Program-made: the position numbers and the translations under genes | NCBI RefSeq assembly: GCF_030704535.1 | Contig: NC_081819.1 | Location: 19,564,001-19,628,000, forward strand | DNA: 64,000 bases | Direction of reading: 5' to 3' | DNA from: Vitis vinifera | Lineage: Eukaryota; Streptophyta; Magnoliopsida; Vitales; Vitaceae | In this document: piece after piece, positions 1 to 12,621 of the stretch | Layout of the letters: each line of letters opens with the position of its first letter | Position numbering within the stretch: the stretch's first letter is position 1 | The notes under the pieces: generated by a model | The model's database searches: none | Told to the model about the DNA's origin: nothing | Seen by the model: the letters and a program-made list of their open reading frames with translations, nothing else

Positions 1-75
1 AATACATAAAAATCACAGTGTGGATCATTGATAAATTTAATAGATCCGGAGTTTACAATTAAGTTTGAATCTTCA

Positions 76-1047
76 GGCTATGTTTGATTCATAAAAGATA
101 CTAAGAACAGGAAAAAAAATAGATTGATTAAGGAAGATGATTTTTTTTTTCAATGTAATGGAAAAAGAAAGAGGAAATACTAGAAAGGAATGGGGAAAAA
201 TACTAAAAAAAAAAGGGTTTCCTTGAATAAAAATGAGGAAAGTTTAGGAAGGGACATTCCTCAATAATTGAAGAGAAAAATTTTGTGAATTTTTTTCTTC
301 TTTTTTTTAATCCTTTTTCTCCCTTGTATTTTTCTTCTACATTCTTCAAATTTTCCCGGGTCCTAGAATGGAAAACTTCTAATTTTCTATCTGAAAAGCA
401 TGGATGTTCAGTAGATTGAATGAAGGTAAACAGTCTTTTAACATATCTGTATTGTAAAGCAACCAAACTTTGTGTTAATTTCAGTACATGATTCTGAAAG
501 TTTGTCCTTGAAAGTCTGTAGATAATAACTATGTAGTTTTTCTTCTTCATTAATTGTAAGTAACTTTATTAGCCAAATAAAAGTTGGTAAATTCCATTAT
601 CTATATGTTTTTCTGTACTACTTTGCATTTTAACCTTGAAAAACCATATCATGTGTCATATATTTTTTTTTTCTTAGGAAAAAAATGTTATATTATGTTG
701 GTTCTAGGAAAATACCGAGAAAAAAAGGGCTTGGTTTTACTATAAAAATAATAATAATAATAATAATAAATATAGTTAAAATTAGTATAAAAAAATTACA
801 TTTTCAATTTATTTAATATTTTTAAATTATTTTATCTTTATATAGGATATTTAAACGATGTAAAATAAGTTTGAAATAGCATATAATTTTTTTATTAATT
901 TAATATATATTTTTTATTTTCTTTCTTTTTTCTTTTTTCTTTTTTTCCCACATATTTTCCTTCTACTTTATTAACTTTAATCTTTTTTTTTTTTTTTTTC
1001 TCATTCTACCATTTCCCTCTATTCTCTTTCCAAAACCAAACATAACC
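76..1047. mobile_element. MITE-like element with imperfect terminal inverted repeats
   Basis: The left end reads GGCTATGTTTGATT (76-89). The right end, reverse-complemented, reads GGTTATGTTTGGTT, giving an imperfect inverted repeat of about 14 bp around a 970-bp AT-rich interior. The interior holds an AAT microsatellite (about 748-769) and long T runs, and I see no credible coding sequence. TTA follows the right end and TCA precedes the left, so a 3-bp target duplication of the PIF/Harbinger kind is possible but not exact. The superfamily is therefore tentative, and this could be two unrelated repeats. Confidence 0.4.
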
Positions 1048-3310
1048 TTAAAGTTGCCCTCAAAGTTTCCTCTCAAAGAATGTTCAATTGACTTCTTCAT
1101 TCAGCAATCTTGAAAACCTAACTCAATAGCTAAAGATTTTTAAGTTTTTCAGCTTCAAAACACTCCCCAAGAGCACATTACCATCGGCCACCCCATGTCA
1201 CATACTCAGCTATTGATTTTATCAGTGCATAGTCACTGTGTACTATCAGTCAACATCTCCAACAAGCATATACCATTCATAGAGCACTTTAAGTTGATGA
1301 TTAGTTCAGGAAATCATGGCATGACATAATGTTCCAAAAATACCATAAATATATAAGATATATGAAGTATATATAACTACAGATGTATGTATGGATGGAA
1401 GGAGTTTCAATTTTAATCAAGGAAGCAGCCATGAACCCAGACATGCATCTGACTTCAGTACACCAAAATACTGTTACTGATAACACAAAAATGGTAATAG
1501 GCTCATGCATCTATCAATACCCAAGTTAAATCACTGGCATTTTAATCAATATTGCAGAACCAGTATTCAAATAAGGACTCATCAGTTAACTCATGGAGAG
1601 GTAATATATATGAGGACAATGTGAAATAATACTGTACTGTCACTAACAATGAAAAGTAAACACCAAATTGAAGTACCAATGACATTGACACTCTGGTGCA
1701 AGTCCAGTCTTTCACCTGCATTAATTCTCTGAGGCAGAATAAAACCTCAAATGCACACAGCAAACTTGAATTGGACTTGATCCAGCTTCTGATCATCACA
1801 CAGTATCTATAAATTTGATTAAATGTACTGAAAACATAAGAGACTGTGCTTGGAAAGTATATATACATATGCATAACCAGGACCAACTAGGGTTCTTCAT
1901 TAGGTTTGATCAAACGATGGTTTGAATTTCTTTGTATTTACACCATGTATTGTGTAGAGAATGTTCTCTAGCTCCCATTCCCTACATATTTTAGTGTCTT
2001 CATGTGCATTAACTTTTCAGTAATTTGTAGCTAGATATACCTATACATATATAACATGTCAAGGGGCACCTCTTCTTGCATGTAATAGTTTTGTACAGGT
2101 GAAAGCTATGCAGAGAGAAGCTTTTTGTTGAACAAACCTTCAGTATATATTATTGGAATTTCAACAAAGTGAAGAACTAATTCCTTCTAGATTATGGCCT
2201 GATCAGCCTACAATCCTTATTAGTACAGTAAAGTTGGAGAAGAAAACCAATAAGAAACTGCATTGTCAGGGAAGAGTAATAGGAACCCGTGGCCATGTGT
2301 GAACCGTTATGTAACTGTTGAATCACATGAAATATAGGGTACTGTTTGAGTAGAATACTAATATTCAAAGAAAAAGATACCCAAACTAAAATTTTCCAAA
2401 GATGAGTATTAAATAAAGAATTAGCTTTTTGCAACTTTTAAAACAAGTCTGGTTTCAGTACTACACCAGGTTGCTGATTTAGGGAACCTCTTTAACTAAA
2501 GAACCTTTTGTGAGCAGTAATCGAGACGAGAAGGTGTGTGTATGGGTGTGTGTGTGTGTGTGAGTGTGAATTTCCAAGAAGCGAAACAATGAGGCTAACA
2601 AGATAATAAAAGCTAGGAATTTAGAGGGGGGAGGGAAAAGTCAGGAATAAGAATACAGATACTACCTTTTACAGCTCTGTAACTTTCTGTGCACCACCTG
2701 CAAGCGTGCCCAAGGATGCAGCAGCAAGAACATTAACCTACCATGGCAATAAAAAAGCAAAGGAGAAAGAAGGACAAGAACGTTAAACCATCCACAAGCT
2801 TGCCAAGTATCCAAAAATGATGTGCTTGGAGAAAGAGAAAATAGTTGATAACCAAAGATGAAAAAGATTTTCCAAACCCAACTGAGTGGATCCATGCCCT
2901 ATTAAGAAAAGATATGAAATGATATGCAGATGAGATTATGCTGGTACGTCTTTATATGTATTATACACAATTGAAAGATATCAACTGGATATGTTGGCAA
3001 CCCCCCTCTCTTATATATCTCTAGCTCTTCACAAACCCCAAACCCTCACCAACAGCTGCACTATATAAGAGAAAAAGAAAATGGAAAAAAGAAAACAAAA
3101 AGACAAAAGGCTGATTAAGATTGATCTTCTTCATATTTCAACCTTCCTTTTTTATTCAGTATCCATGGCTATTAGATGTGGCCGGCCGGACCCTTGCCGC
3201 TGAGCTAAATGAAAAATGCTGGGAAAACAAAATTAAGTCCAATTCAAACACCCCATTGGGCTTCTACTTCTTCACTTCTCCTGCCTTTTGACTGCAGATT
3301 AATACTCCGA
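1048..3310. other. Non-coding region downstream of the NGATHA gene
   Basis: I see no supportable gene here. Open frames are short, AT-biased and lack recognisable domains. A GT-rich microsatellite lies at about 2534-2563. The last few hundred bases before 3310 should include the 3' UTR of the minus-strand B3 gene, but I cannot place a poly(A) site. Confidence 0.5.
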
Positions 3311-4696
3311 TCAGAGATCCAAATCAAAGGACAAGGAAGTCTTCCCTTTCTTTGGAAACTCATCTGGCACTGCTTGAAGCGGGGAGCCATTGAAGAGCCT
3401 TAATTGGAGAGGAGGGAGAGAAGAGGAGGGAAGATGAGGAGAGAGAGAAGCCATTGTAACATGCGGTATTGCGGTTGAAGGCAATATGTTGCACTCGGGG
3501 TGATCATCTGGGGTTGAACACTCCATGTTTACACCAAATAGCCTGAGACGCTTGGCTGTTGTTTTACCGTGGACAACCGGTACGGAGTTGATAACCATGG
3601 GAGCATCCCCTCCCTGTTGCACTGCCCCAATCTGATGCGAGGAAGATGATGATGATAGGTAGTATAGGGAGCCTGAACCTGAAGTCACTGCATTGTAGTC
3701 ATGATAACCACCGCCTAAGGTGTTCCTCTGGTGGTGGTGGTGGTGGTGGTGGTGATGGTGGTGGGGGTGGTGATGGTGGTGGCGATGATAAGGATGAATA
3801 CTGCTGTAATTGAGTTGCTGCATATGGTCATGGCCTTGGGGCATGTTCATGGACATGGACGGTGATTGGGGGAGTGAGTATAGTCTGCCCCATCGGACGG
3901 ACTGGGAGAATGGTAGCTGGGTTGGAAGATGTAGATGGGAGAGGGAAGTGGGGTCCGGTGCATCAGGCCGGCGCCTCCAGTCTATATACAAACGGTCCTT
4001 ACCTGATTCTCCAACACCGCGCTCAAAGGAGACTATATCACCGGCATCAAGCTTCTTCTCCTTGACAAAGCGGCTCCACCCTTTGGTCATCACATAGCTT
4101 TGGCTGCTATTCCAGTAGGAGTATCGGAATCGCCAAGGCTTCCCGTCCCGATCTTCGAAATTCAAGAGGAGGCCCTTATCGCTAGCGGAAGAGTCAAGGG
4201 GAAAGTACTTTTCAGCATGCTGCTTTGGTATGACAAGGCGGTTGAGTTTTCCTACATCACTTGGTGTCACGACCTTGTCAAACATATGCTCTCTCTCAAC
4301 ACACACCCCACCACCGACGCTGCTGCTGCATCCTCCTCCTCCATCACCGTCCTCGTTATTTCTCAGTGATAAGTTCACAAATTCCAGCTTCCTGCTCGAA
4401 TCGGTGACTCCATCTGGGCCACCAAGCTCCAGTGCAGCTCGATCATAAGATCTAGCTGCCTCTTCTTCAGGCTCCGACGTTCCCAGCCACGCCCTTTGCT
4501 GCTGCTGCTGCTCATACCTATATGGCTCCGGAGCAACGCCTTTGTACATAGGAGAAGCACAAGATGAAGATGAAGAAGAAAAGGGTACCTTACACGTTTC
4601 TCCCATTATTTCCTCTTCTTCTTCTTCCTCTTCTTCCTCCTCCTCCTGTTCTTCTTCTTTATCACAAAAACCTTTCATTTCTTGCCCAAACTCCAT
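3311..4696 (-). CDS. NGA: NGATHA-type B3-domain transcription factor, single exon
   Basis: Uninterrupted 461-residue frame. NGATHA proteins are nuclear B3 DNA-binding regulators of leaf and gynoecium (style/stigma) development. The B3 domain is at about residues 135-245, opening with [20 protein letters not shown] and including the [15 protein letters not shown] and GWSRFVKEK blocks typical of the RAV/NGA clade. No AP2 domain precedes it, so it is NGA-like and not RAV. A short RLFGV motif, the known B3 repression motif, sits at 385-389 inside [10 protein letters not shown]. The protein is longer than Arabidopsis NGA proteins (about 300 residues) because of low-complexity tracts: a Glu run (14-29), Ser run (40-45), Gln run (63-67), and a His-rich block (301-322) encoded by a GGT/GTG-type repeat on the plus strand. 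Start: the ATG at 4696 is followed directly by the acidic N-terminus. From conserved order it should be orthologous to NGA1/NGA3. Family assignment is near certain; the exact paralogue is inferred. Confidence 0.95.
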   Translation of the reverse strand: MEFGQEMKGFCDKEEEQEEEEEEEEEEEEIMGETCKVPFSSSSSSCASPMYKGVAPEPYRYEQQQQQRAWLGTSEPEEEAARSYDRAALELGGPDGVTDSSRKLEFVNLSLRNNEDGDGGGGCSSSVGGGVCVEREHMFDKVVTPSDVGKLNRLVIPKQHAEKYFPLDSSASDKGLLLNFEDRDGKPWRFRYSYWNSSQSYVMTKGWSRFVKEKKLDAGDIVSFERGVGESGKDRLYIDWRRRPDAPDPTSLSHLHLPTQLPFSQSVRWGRLYSLPQSPSMSMNMPQGHDHMQQLNYSSIHPYHRHHHHHPHHHHHHHHHHHQRNTLGGGYHDYNAVTSGSGSLYYLSSSSSSHQIGAVQQGGDAPMVINSVPVVHGKTTAKRLRLFGVNMECSTPDDHPECNILPSTAIPHVTMASLSPHLPSSSLPPLQLRLFNGSPLQAVPDEFPKKGKTSLSFDLDL

Positions 4697-5060
4697 GATG
4701 ACCCACCTCCAATTTTTACCTTGTTATATGAAAATTAAAAGTGGGTCTAAAGAATTGTGGGTGAAATATCAAATACCTGGCCTGTAATAAAGTAGCAGTC
4801 CTCCCCTTAGCTAGTTTCCGATTTCGCATCCAGATCTCTCTCTCTTTCTCTTTCTCTGAGGCCCCCAGAGAATCAAAAGGGAGCACTCGATACAATGAGG
4901 GTCGGTGCCTTCATCTTTGACCAACAACTCCCGAACCCTAAAACATGAGAGGCCATGGATTGAATAAGCTGATGTTGTTGACCTAGCAGTGGCCGCATAG
5001 AGAGAGCAAGAGAAAGAAAGATGTGGGTTTTCCTGACTGGTTATCAGTTAGCAGCTCCCT
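4697..5060 (-). promoter_or_regulatory. Probable 5' leader of the NGATHA gene
   Basis: On the minus strand this stretch carries a GA-rich tract (CT on the plus strand, about 4832-4860), common in plant 5' UTRs. TTTATTACAG at about 4783-4792 on the minus strand resembles a splice acceptor, so a 5' UTR intron is possible. I found no definite TATA box or donor, so the leader limits are open. Confidence 0.35.
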
Positions 5061-8000
5061 TGAAGTTTCTTTATCATGTACAATTTTGAGCAATGTATTT
5101 TCCTTCCATTTTTTCCTTTTCTTTTTCTTTTCTTTTCTTAATAAAAAGAGAGAAAGAGAGAAGTTTTATACGTAAGGACCCATGAATTGTCTGGTTCGCC
5201 TCATGTGAGCTTGTCCCTTTCCATCATATTGGGTATCCTTTTGCTCCAAGACCCTACTGGACGCCATCAGCTTGTGATGAGTATCTGCCCCCCCACCCCA
5301 TCATATGTACAATATTTGTTTCAATTCCATCTTCCCTTTTTCTTTCTTTCTTTTTTTTTTTTCTTTTTATTATATTCCCAAACACTCCTCCAACCCAGAA
5401 AATTTTTAAAAGGAAAAGGAAAATGCTAAAAAGAGTTAGGTTTTAAGTTTTGACTTTGGTGTCATTGATTGTATACTGGTCCTGCTATGGTGGTGGTGAG
5501 AAAAAGTTAAATCTGGGCGCCTCATCCTCCTCCTAGTGGGAAAGATTCCTGTAATCAGCCACCAAACTAAACCCCTAATCTCCACTTCTTCAACTTCATC
5601 CATCCCCCCCACCTTACTTTTGTGGTTTGGACTTCTCTCCCCCTTCTCCATCTCCACATACCCCTACTCCTTAATAATTAATGACTCTCACGGACTCATA
5701 TCCTCTTCTTCTGCCATCTTCTATGCTTTTAATAATGGTAACTTTTGACATTCATTATTATTATTATTATTTAAAAAAAATTATTTATTATTATATATGT
5801 ATTTCAAATTAAATATATGGAATCATAAAAAGTGATACTGGCCTAATATTAATTAAAAATTACATGGCTAGCTACCTAGCTAATGAAATTACCTCCACTC
5901 TTTGTATGGTTTGGGAGCTAGAAACACCCATGAAATGTAAGGTAAGAAAGCAGAAAAGCACAAAGCTTAGTGCTGAATTCCATACCCAAATCCATGATTG
6001 AAGAGAAAGAGAGAGAGAGACAGAGAGAGAGGAGATAGGAGAGAGAGAATGGAGTTATGAAACATCAACTTCCAATTAATTCATGGTTTGATTAGCAATG
6101 GCCTAATGGGTGAAGCCTCCAAGCCTAAAGAAATTAAATTTGGAGTGGGGTAGTTGATCTTGTCTATCAGAAAGTGCAAATCCATCTCCTCCATGACAAG
6201 ACTTCTCTTCGAACCAGCTTTGGATGGATGGAAGGAAGGATAATTCATTATCTGTAAGGATACCCTCTTGCCAAATGTTCCTTGGCTGCAGGCCCATCAT
6301 ATAAATTTGAGAAAATGAAGTCATATCATGTCCAGGGTTCTCATCCATTATTTCCTTTTTTCCATTTCACATCTTTTACCGATAAGAGTCAAGATTCCAG
6401 GAGAGTATCTCTCCTTCAGTTCCATTTTGGAAAATGATTCAGGTTTGTAGCTAGTAAAACAACAAAGCAACCCACCCACCCCGCCCCTCAGGGCCAAACT
6501 CCTAGCTAGGCTGTACTCATGCCATAAAAATATTCCCCTCGGAATTAACAAGCCACAGAGACTTACCATGCTACCACTTCTTGTATTTTTCTCGGTATTG
6601 ATTATCCATATGTGTAATCCACAGCTACTCGATTTGGTTTTTCATTCACCATCCTCTTCATTGCTTTTCATTTTCCCATCTCACCAATCAGTGGATGTGC
6701 ACATTGATTGATTCATGTGGTCCAGTTCAGGCAGTCATGTTGATATTTTAGTCTTGATAAGAAATCAGTGTCAAGAGATGTTGTTTGATGGTCACATCTA
6801 GAATTTATACGCTTATAGAGATACCAAAACTGAAATTTCATGACAATACCATTACCATATACACTAAGGTCATATTGTTTGCTTCAATGCAAGGTGGGTT
6901 TTTTAATTTTTTATATGTATATCTCTTGACTTGGGGAGAGTCAAGTATTTCATTACTTGACTTGCCTCTGGCATCCCTGAGCCACCAGCCCCACTTGTTT
7001 TGATCATCCAATAACTAGAAATCTGAATCAAAATAAGTTAAAATAAACCCATGTTGGTAGACATATATGTATATCATATGTTGGTATTAAGCCAGACAAA
7101 GCCAATATCTAGGCATTAGAAATACTCTATATTCTATACATATTTGGTGTGTATAGATAATATGCAATTTTGGGGTATTATAAACAGTTGAACTTCTTTG
7201 CTTTCTTCTACAAACAAGGGAATTTATTCACTTCCTCAAATAACCAAAGACCAAAAAAGGAAAGCCAACCTATTAATTGGATGCCCATTATTAACTCTGT
7301 TGTTACCTGCTTTCAATTAATGAGCAACATTTAATTCAAATTAATTTTCAATCACAAAAATAAAATATTTTCCGGTTTTACTATTATTTTATGGGTTTTT
7401 TTTCGCACAATTATATTAATTTCAAAGTTGATGTTTATATTGAAATTTAATTTTGAAAAGATTATTTTACTTAAACCAAGAAAAGAAAGTGAAATATCTA
7501 TTATTAAGAAATTATTTTTTAAAATACTGTTTTTCAAAAGTAATTTTTTAAAATAATATTATTATTTTTTAAAATCCCTATTTTACTAATAAAAAAGGGG
7601 GAAACCATTGTCCTAGTGGGAACAAGGGACCCAATTTCACTGTACATGCCACCATATCTATCTAATCTAAAGAAAAAATAAAAAGAAGTAGGTAGGCTAG
7701 GAATGAGAAGAATGGGAGATTGGTTCACTGGTAGCAGCCTTTGAGATGATGACGAATTGCAAACAAGAAGCCACTTTCCACCCTCTATAAACAAGCACCC
7801 AACACTGTTAACTTGAAGTGACTCTTCATTAGATTTACCAATCCTTAATAATACCAAGGATATGGCCTATGGGTACAAAATTTTCAACTTATACGACTGT
7901 ACTAAATATTTGTGTATATAAAATAATTGGGGAAGCAGCAAACAAGTTGGTAGAGAATTTCAGAGGAAGTATCGCTAGTTTAAATCCAAGTATAGAAGAG

Positions 8001-11000
8001 GGGGGATGTGGGGGTAATGGTGATGGGCGGTGCCTTTTTAAAGCTAAAGCCTGCTAGAAACCTATGACTATGGGGGACCTCTCTCATATCATAGATAATT
8101 AATTTATTCTAATACATGGATCCCCCTCTCATGCTCATCCTCCTTCCAACCCCTATTTGTAGTTAATTTGTAAATAATATTTCAATACAAACAAGAATAT
8201 TGTTTTTTTTTCCTTTACTGGTACTATTATATTAAAGACAATTAGCTAGGGATATGAATAATATAGTACACAGTATAGGTGGGAGAGGCATAGGCTTAGG
8301 ACCACAACCCCCTACACTAGATGCCCAACCACACTCACCCACATACACTATGATCCAGTTGGCGGCTATCTTGTTTCATAATTCTTCTCTTGGCTTTTTG
8401 TCCCCTTCTCTCTCCTTCTTGCACTGTCACACACGCATATATACAGAGTCTGTGAGGAATATGGGCATGCCACATCTATGGATGGCTAGCAGCTAGCCCT
8501 TCATTTTTTTTGTGGTTTAATCTCAACCTTACCTCTCTGAGAAGGCAGTGTGTTAGTTAATATGTGTAAGTCTGGTTGCATGATGGGGATGGAGTGGGAA
8601 TGGTAATAAATGAGAGTTCGTATAGGGGGTTTAGGTGTGGGGAATTCAATGGGTGGTATCAAATATTTTGTTAAGGGAAAAAAGGGGGGGTGGGGAAATG
8701 AAGGATAGGGGGCATAGAAGAATCATGGAAGGGTCTCTATCAAATAGTGGTATCCATATCAGGATGATGATGCCAACAGCTGTATAATGTCCAGAGTCTA
8801 GGAATAGATGATGTTGGGTGAGATTAAATATTGGAAACGGGACGAGGGGAGTGGGGACACATGTGAGGTAAGGGGAAGGAGAAGGAGACAGAAGAAAATC
8901 AAGCAAGCAGGCAGGCTGCAGGCAGGCAGCTGAAGAGTGGAAAGTGGAGAGTGGAGAGTGAACAGTGATCAATAGTGAATACTCATAGAAGAGCATGCAC
9001 TTGAATGGTTTATGTGGGCGAGAATACCCAAATAATTCCTTCCCTCACTCCTTTTTTTTTCCCTTCATTGCCATTCCACAAACCTTCCTCTCCCCAGTCG
9101 ACAGTGGGACACACCACTCAGCAGCATTAGACTACTGAGAGCTACTACGGCTCCTCTCTCCTTCTACAAACCCTCTCACTATTAGTCTACTGCCCACCTC
9201 TGCCATCTCAGAAACCGTTTAGCCTCTTTGCCCTGTTGGGTCGCTTTCCCCCAACCCTCATTGCATCACTCTTAGCCCCCATACCCACTTCTTTTTTTTA
9301 CATCTCAATACTTCTTGGCAATCCAACATTAAAACTTGGTTCCATCCTTTTGCCCTTTTTTCCCTTTTTCCTCCTCCTCGTGAACTGAAAACCAATTAAC
9401 AAGCACTGCCCATTCATCATAGAACAGTCATGAACATTGATTTCAAACAAATTGTACATTTTGGAACATTACACACGTCAAATCCTTCTCATTAACTGTC
9501 AACAACCCTTCCTTGGAAATTCCAAAAAAAAAAAAAAATTATAATACCCATACGCATATATGTCTGTGTAAAATGACCAACCTTATCATTATGGAATTGG
9601 GATGCTGCATCTACCTCTTCTGTTTGTGTCCGGCGGCCATGACCTACACATTCTGGATTGTTTCTCTCCATGTTTGTCTATACTGTCCGTTATGTATTTT
9701 GACATTTTGAATTCCTATGCATGGTTCTTTCTTTAGATGAGAAGGAATATATTTGCTGTGTATGTATTTTGGATTCAGATACAGTACCATAATTAACCAC
9801 CAAGTCCTAATAAACTCTGGGTTGGCCTCCATCAATTCAGGATTGAGTAGTTTTGTTGGGGAAGATGTGGGTGTCCTCCAAACCCTATCCACTAATTTCC
9901 AGCCCTTATTGCCAGATTTAATTTGTAACAGGGAGGGAAAATTGGGTAGGAGCATAAACATTGTAATTGAATTGGAATTTAATTAGCCAAATGAAGGTGT
10001 TTGAATTGAATGTTTAGCATCTTAATCTTTTCATATACATTAGGAAATTACTAAATTAAAAAAAACGTATATTTTTTTCACGGTTAAAAGATTAGAAAAG
10101 CGAAATTGAAAAAAATATATAAAAATAATATTTTTTATTTTTCTCTTTATTTTCTTTTTCACGTTTTTTCCGACCACATATCGGGTTATTTTCTTATTCT
10201 TTCTTTCCTTTCATTTTCATTTTAACTAACTAAAAAAACCCACATAGGAGATGTATTAATCATCACATTTAAGGAAGATGGTGGTGGTCCAAATGTACGT
10301 GCATGCTACCAAATGTCAAATCAATTGCATGCTTAGACGCATAGTCACCAAACAATAATAATAATAATAATTAGAAATAGAAAATAAAGATTGGGTGAGA
10401 GCCTTGTATAGTACAAATGTAGAAAGGGAGAAGAAGGAGGGAATAATTGGGGTTTGGGAGGTGGGCTAGAGTAGAAAATTGAGGATGAAAGCGAAATATA
10501 GGTGGGGGAAGGAGGGTTGGACCGCCGACCACCTGATAATTGAAAATATTGTTTGGGATTTTTGTGATGAAGGCGTGATCCACATGCACTTTGAAGAAAG
10601 GGCGTGGGCCACTCTCAATTCGCAATTTATGTGGTATGGGTCCATATGGGGGAGGAGGGAGAGGGAATCATTTTTGAGACGACATTAGCATAATTGCATG
10701 TGAATGTATGGTTTGTGATCAAAGCATACCAAACTCAAAATCCCCACTTTACATTTGTTCACAAACCACCTCTTTCCATTCCCAAGTACCCATTGAAAAG
10801 GAACTAAGAAAGACTGCATATCCATCCTCCACACTCCACACTTCATTTGTATCTCATCTGCCTTTCCCTTTGTGAAGTAGCCAAATGGAATCTTTCTTCA
10901 TCTCCCCCTCTCCTCCACCTCTCCAAAGAGTTACACATGATTGATTGTCTATCATGAGGACCCAAGTGCTACATACATTAATTTCATGACAAACTCACAT

Positions 11001-12154
11001 ATAAACAAAGCTTGCAATCTTTTCCGAGCTACACTTCATTATTGTTAATACAATCACACACCAATAGAAACAAAGAAAAAAAAATATTTTAATAAAAAAT
11101 GACAATCAATACAATCGCTACATCCGTGAAACGTATTAACATTTAAAAAGTCACTAATCAAACGAAAATGAAAGGATCATAATGGTGAAAACTCTTATTT
11201 TCTTCTCAATTACGATTATACACTATTTTACTCTTTCATGAAACTTTAAATTATAAAAGGATTAAATACAATAAAGATAAACCCGTCATTTAATAAATAA
11301 ATAAATAAATAAATTATGAAAGAGTTTTGTCCCCTTCAACCCTTAATTACAAGAAGCTCAACCCCTAACACCTTCTACATAATGTGACAAAACTTAATCA
11401 GATTTTATAGTCCAATGATAATTTATGATAAATTTACATAAAATTTTATTGATTATATGATTATTGATTATTTATCAAGAGGACTCAAATGCTCCATACA
11501 TTAATCATATAAATAAAGGTTGCAATATCAGAGGTACACAACATGATCCCCTCCAAATAGCGCATGCATGTGACCCCCAAAAGCAGTCCTTCCATTTGAG
11601 TGGTGGATAATAAATCTCCCTTTTCAATCACTTCAAACCTTGTCCCCCATTGTCGTTAATTGCCTCATTTGGGCGGAGAGGCCATGAGAGTCATGCCATC
11701 ACGACGAGTATGTAAAGCCCTCTTCTTTGTTTTCAGTGGGGCATCACCCATGTAACTGTCTAAGTGCCTAGTAAGTAAGTACCTCACATCATAATGTTCT
11801 AATATATCCCATTATAGCACTTAATTTTCAGATATAAGTGAAGCCTTTTTTTAAGGTCTAAAAGTGCAGCGGAATTCTGTGATGAGAAAGGCTTCCCAAA
11901 CAATGATACCAGTCAAATAAAATGGCGTGGCCATATACGCTTTTGTCGTCAGGAGGTGAGTGCATGATATACTCAGCTTCATCATCCACTTGATGTCTGC
12001 CCCCTTATCATACCATCACTTTACACAGGCCTCACCCAACTGACACCTCAAGCCCATCACAACTCTTTGGACGCAATGATGGTGCCTGAAAGTTTCTTTG
12101 ATTCTTCTGACCTCCAATCGACTGGTTTCCTTACATTTAGCAAGCTTCCTTCTT
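5061..12154. other. Long gene-poor intergenic region
   Basis: Seven kilobases with no convincing gene on either strand. It contains pyrimidine tracts (for example 5339-5368), an ATT microsatellite (about 5754-5772), a GA tract (about 6003-6047), an AAT run (10351-10371) and an AAAT run (about 11292-11316). Open frames up to about 115 codons occur, but they are compositionally biased and match no family I recognise. I searched by eye for conserved miRNA sequences and found none. Confidence 0.5.
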
Positions 12155-12621
12155 GGTAGGGTTGCAACTTTAACTAATTGTCAAATCTAAACGAATTAGA
12201 GTAAATATTTTCAATATTTAGGTTAAATTTGGTTTAAATTTTCTTAATCGAAACTCAATTTGAATCGGGTTTGAGTTAAAGCTCAATAATTTATCTAATT
12301 TAATGTTTTTATAATATCTATTATCTTATTAAATAATATTTATTTTTAAAAAACATGAAATTATATTATGCCATATATTTACTTTTTTTATTATCATATT
12401 TACTATTTATATTTCCACATAAATATATAAAAAATAATTTCAAAAAAACATTACACATGGATTTTGAACAACTCAACGTACCCGAGTCTAACCCAATCAA
12501 TTCCGAAAGTTATAAATGATTAGAAGTCGGATTGGATTGGATTCGAGTTTATCATCTTTAAATTCGAGTTGAGCTTGGGTTAACCATCCTCCCGATCAAC
12601 CGTGCAAATTGCAACCCTACC
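12155..12621. mobile_element. 467-bp MITE with 13-bp perfect terminal inverted repeats
   Basis: GGTAGGGTTGCAA (12155-12167) is matched exactly, inverted, by TTGCAACCCTACC (12609-12621). The inner arms also resemble each other in inverted orientation (motifs around GGGTTTGAGTT and the right-hand AATTCGAGTTGAGC). The interior is AT-rich and non-coding. The inner TAGGG ends resemble hAT-type termini, but I could not find an identical 8-bp duplication in the flanks, so the superfamily is uncertain. Confidence 0.7.

Noticed and set aside
203..550. 115-codon open frame on the minus strand
   Set aside because: Lys/Phe/Arg-biased translation of A/T-rich sequence inside the MITE-like element; no domain or splice context.
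3810..4369. Plus-strand open frames opposite the NGATHA gene
   Set aside because: Antisense shadows of a conserved B3 coding sequence; they vanish outside the GC-rich coding part.
5050..5075. AGCTCCCTTGAAG, reminiscent of a miR159/319 target
   Set aside because: Only part of the target motif is present and it lies in non-coding sequence.
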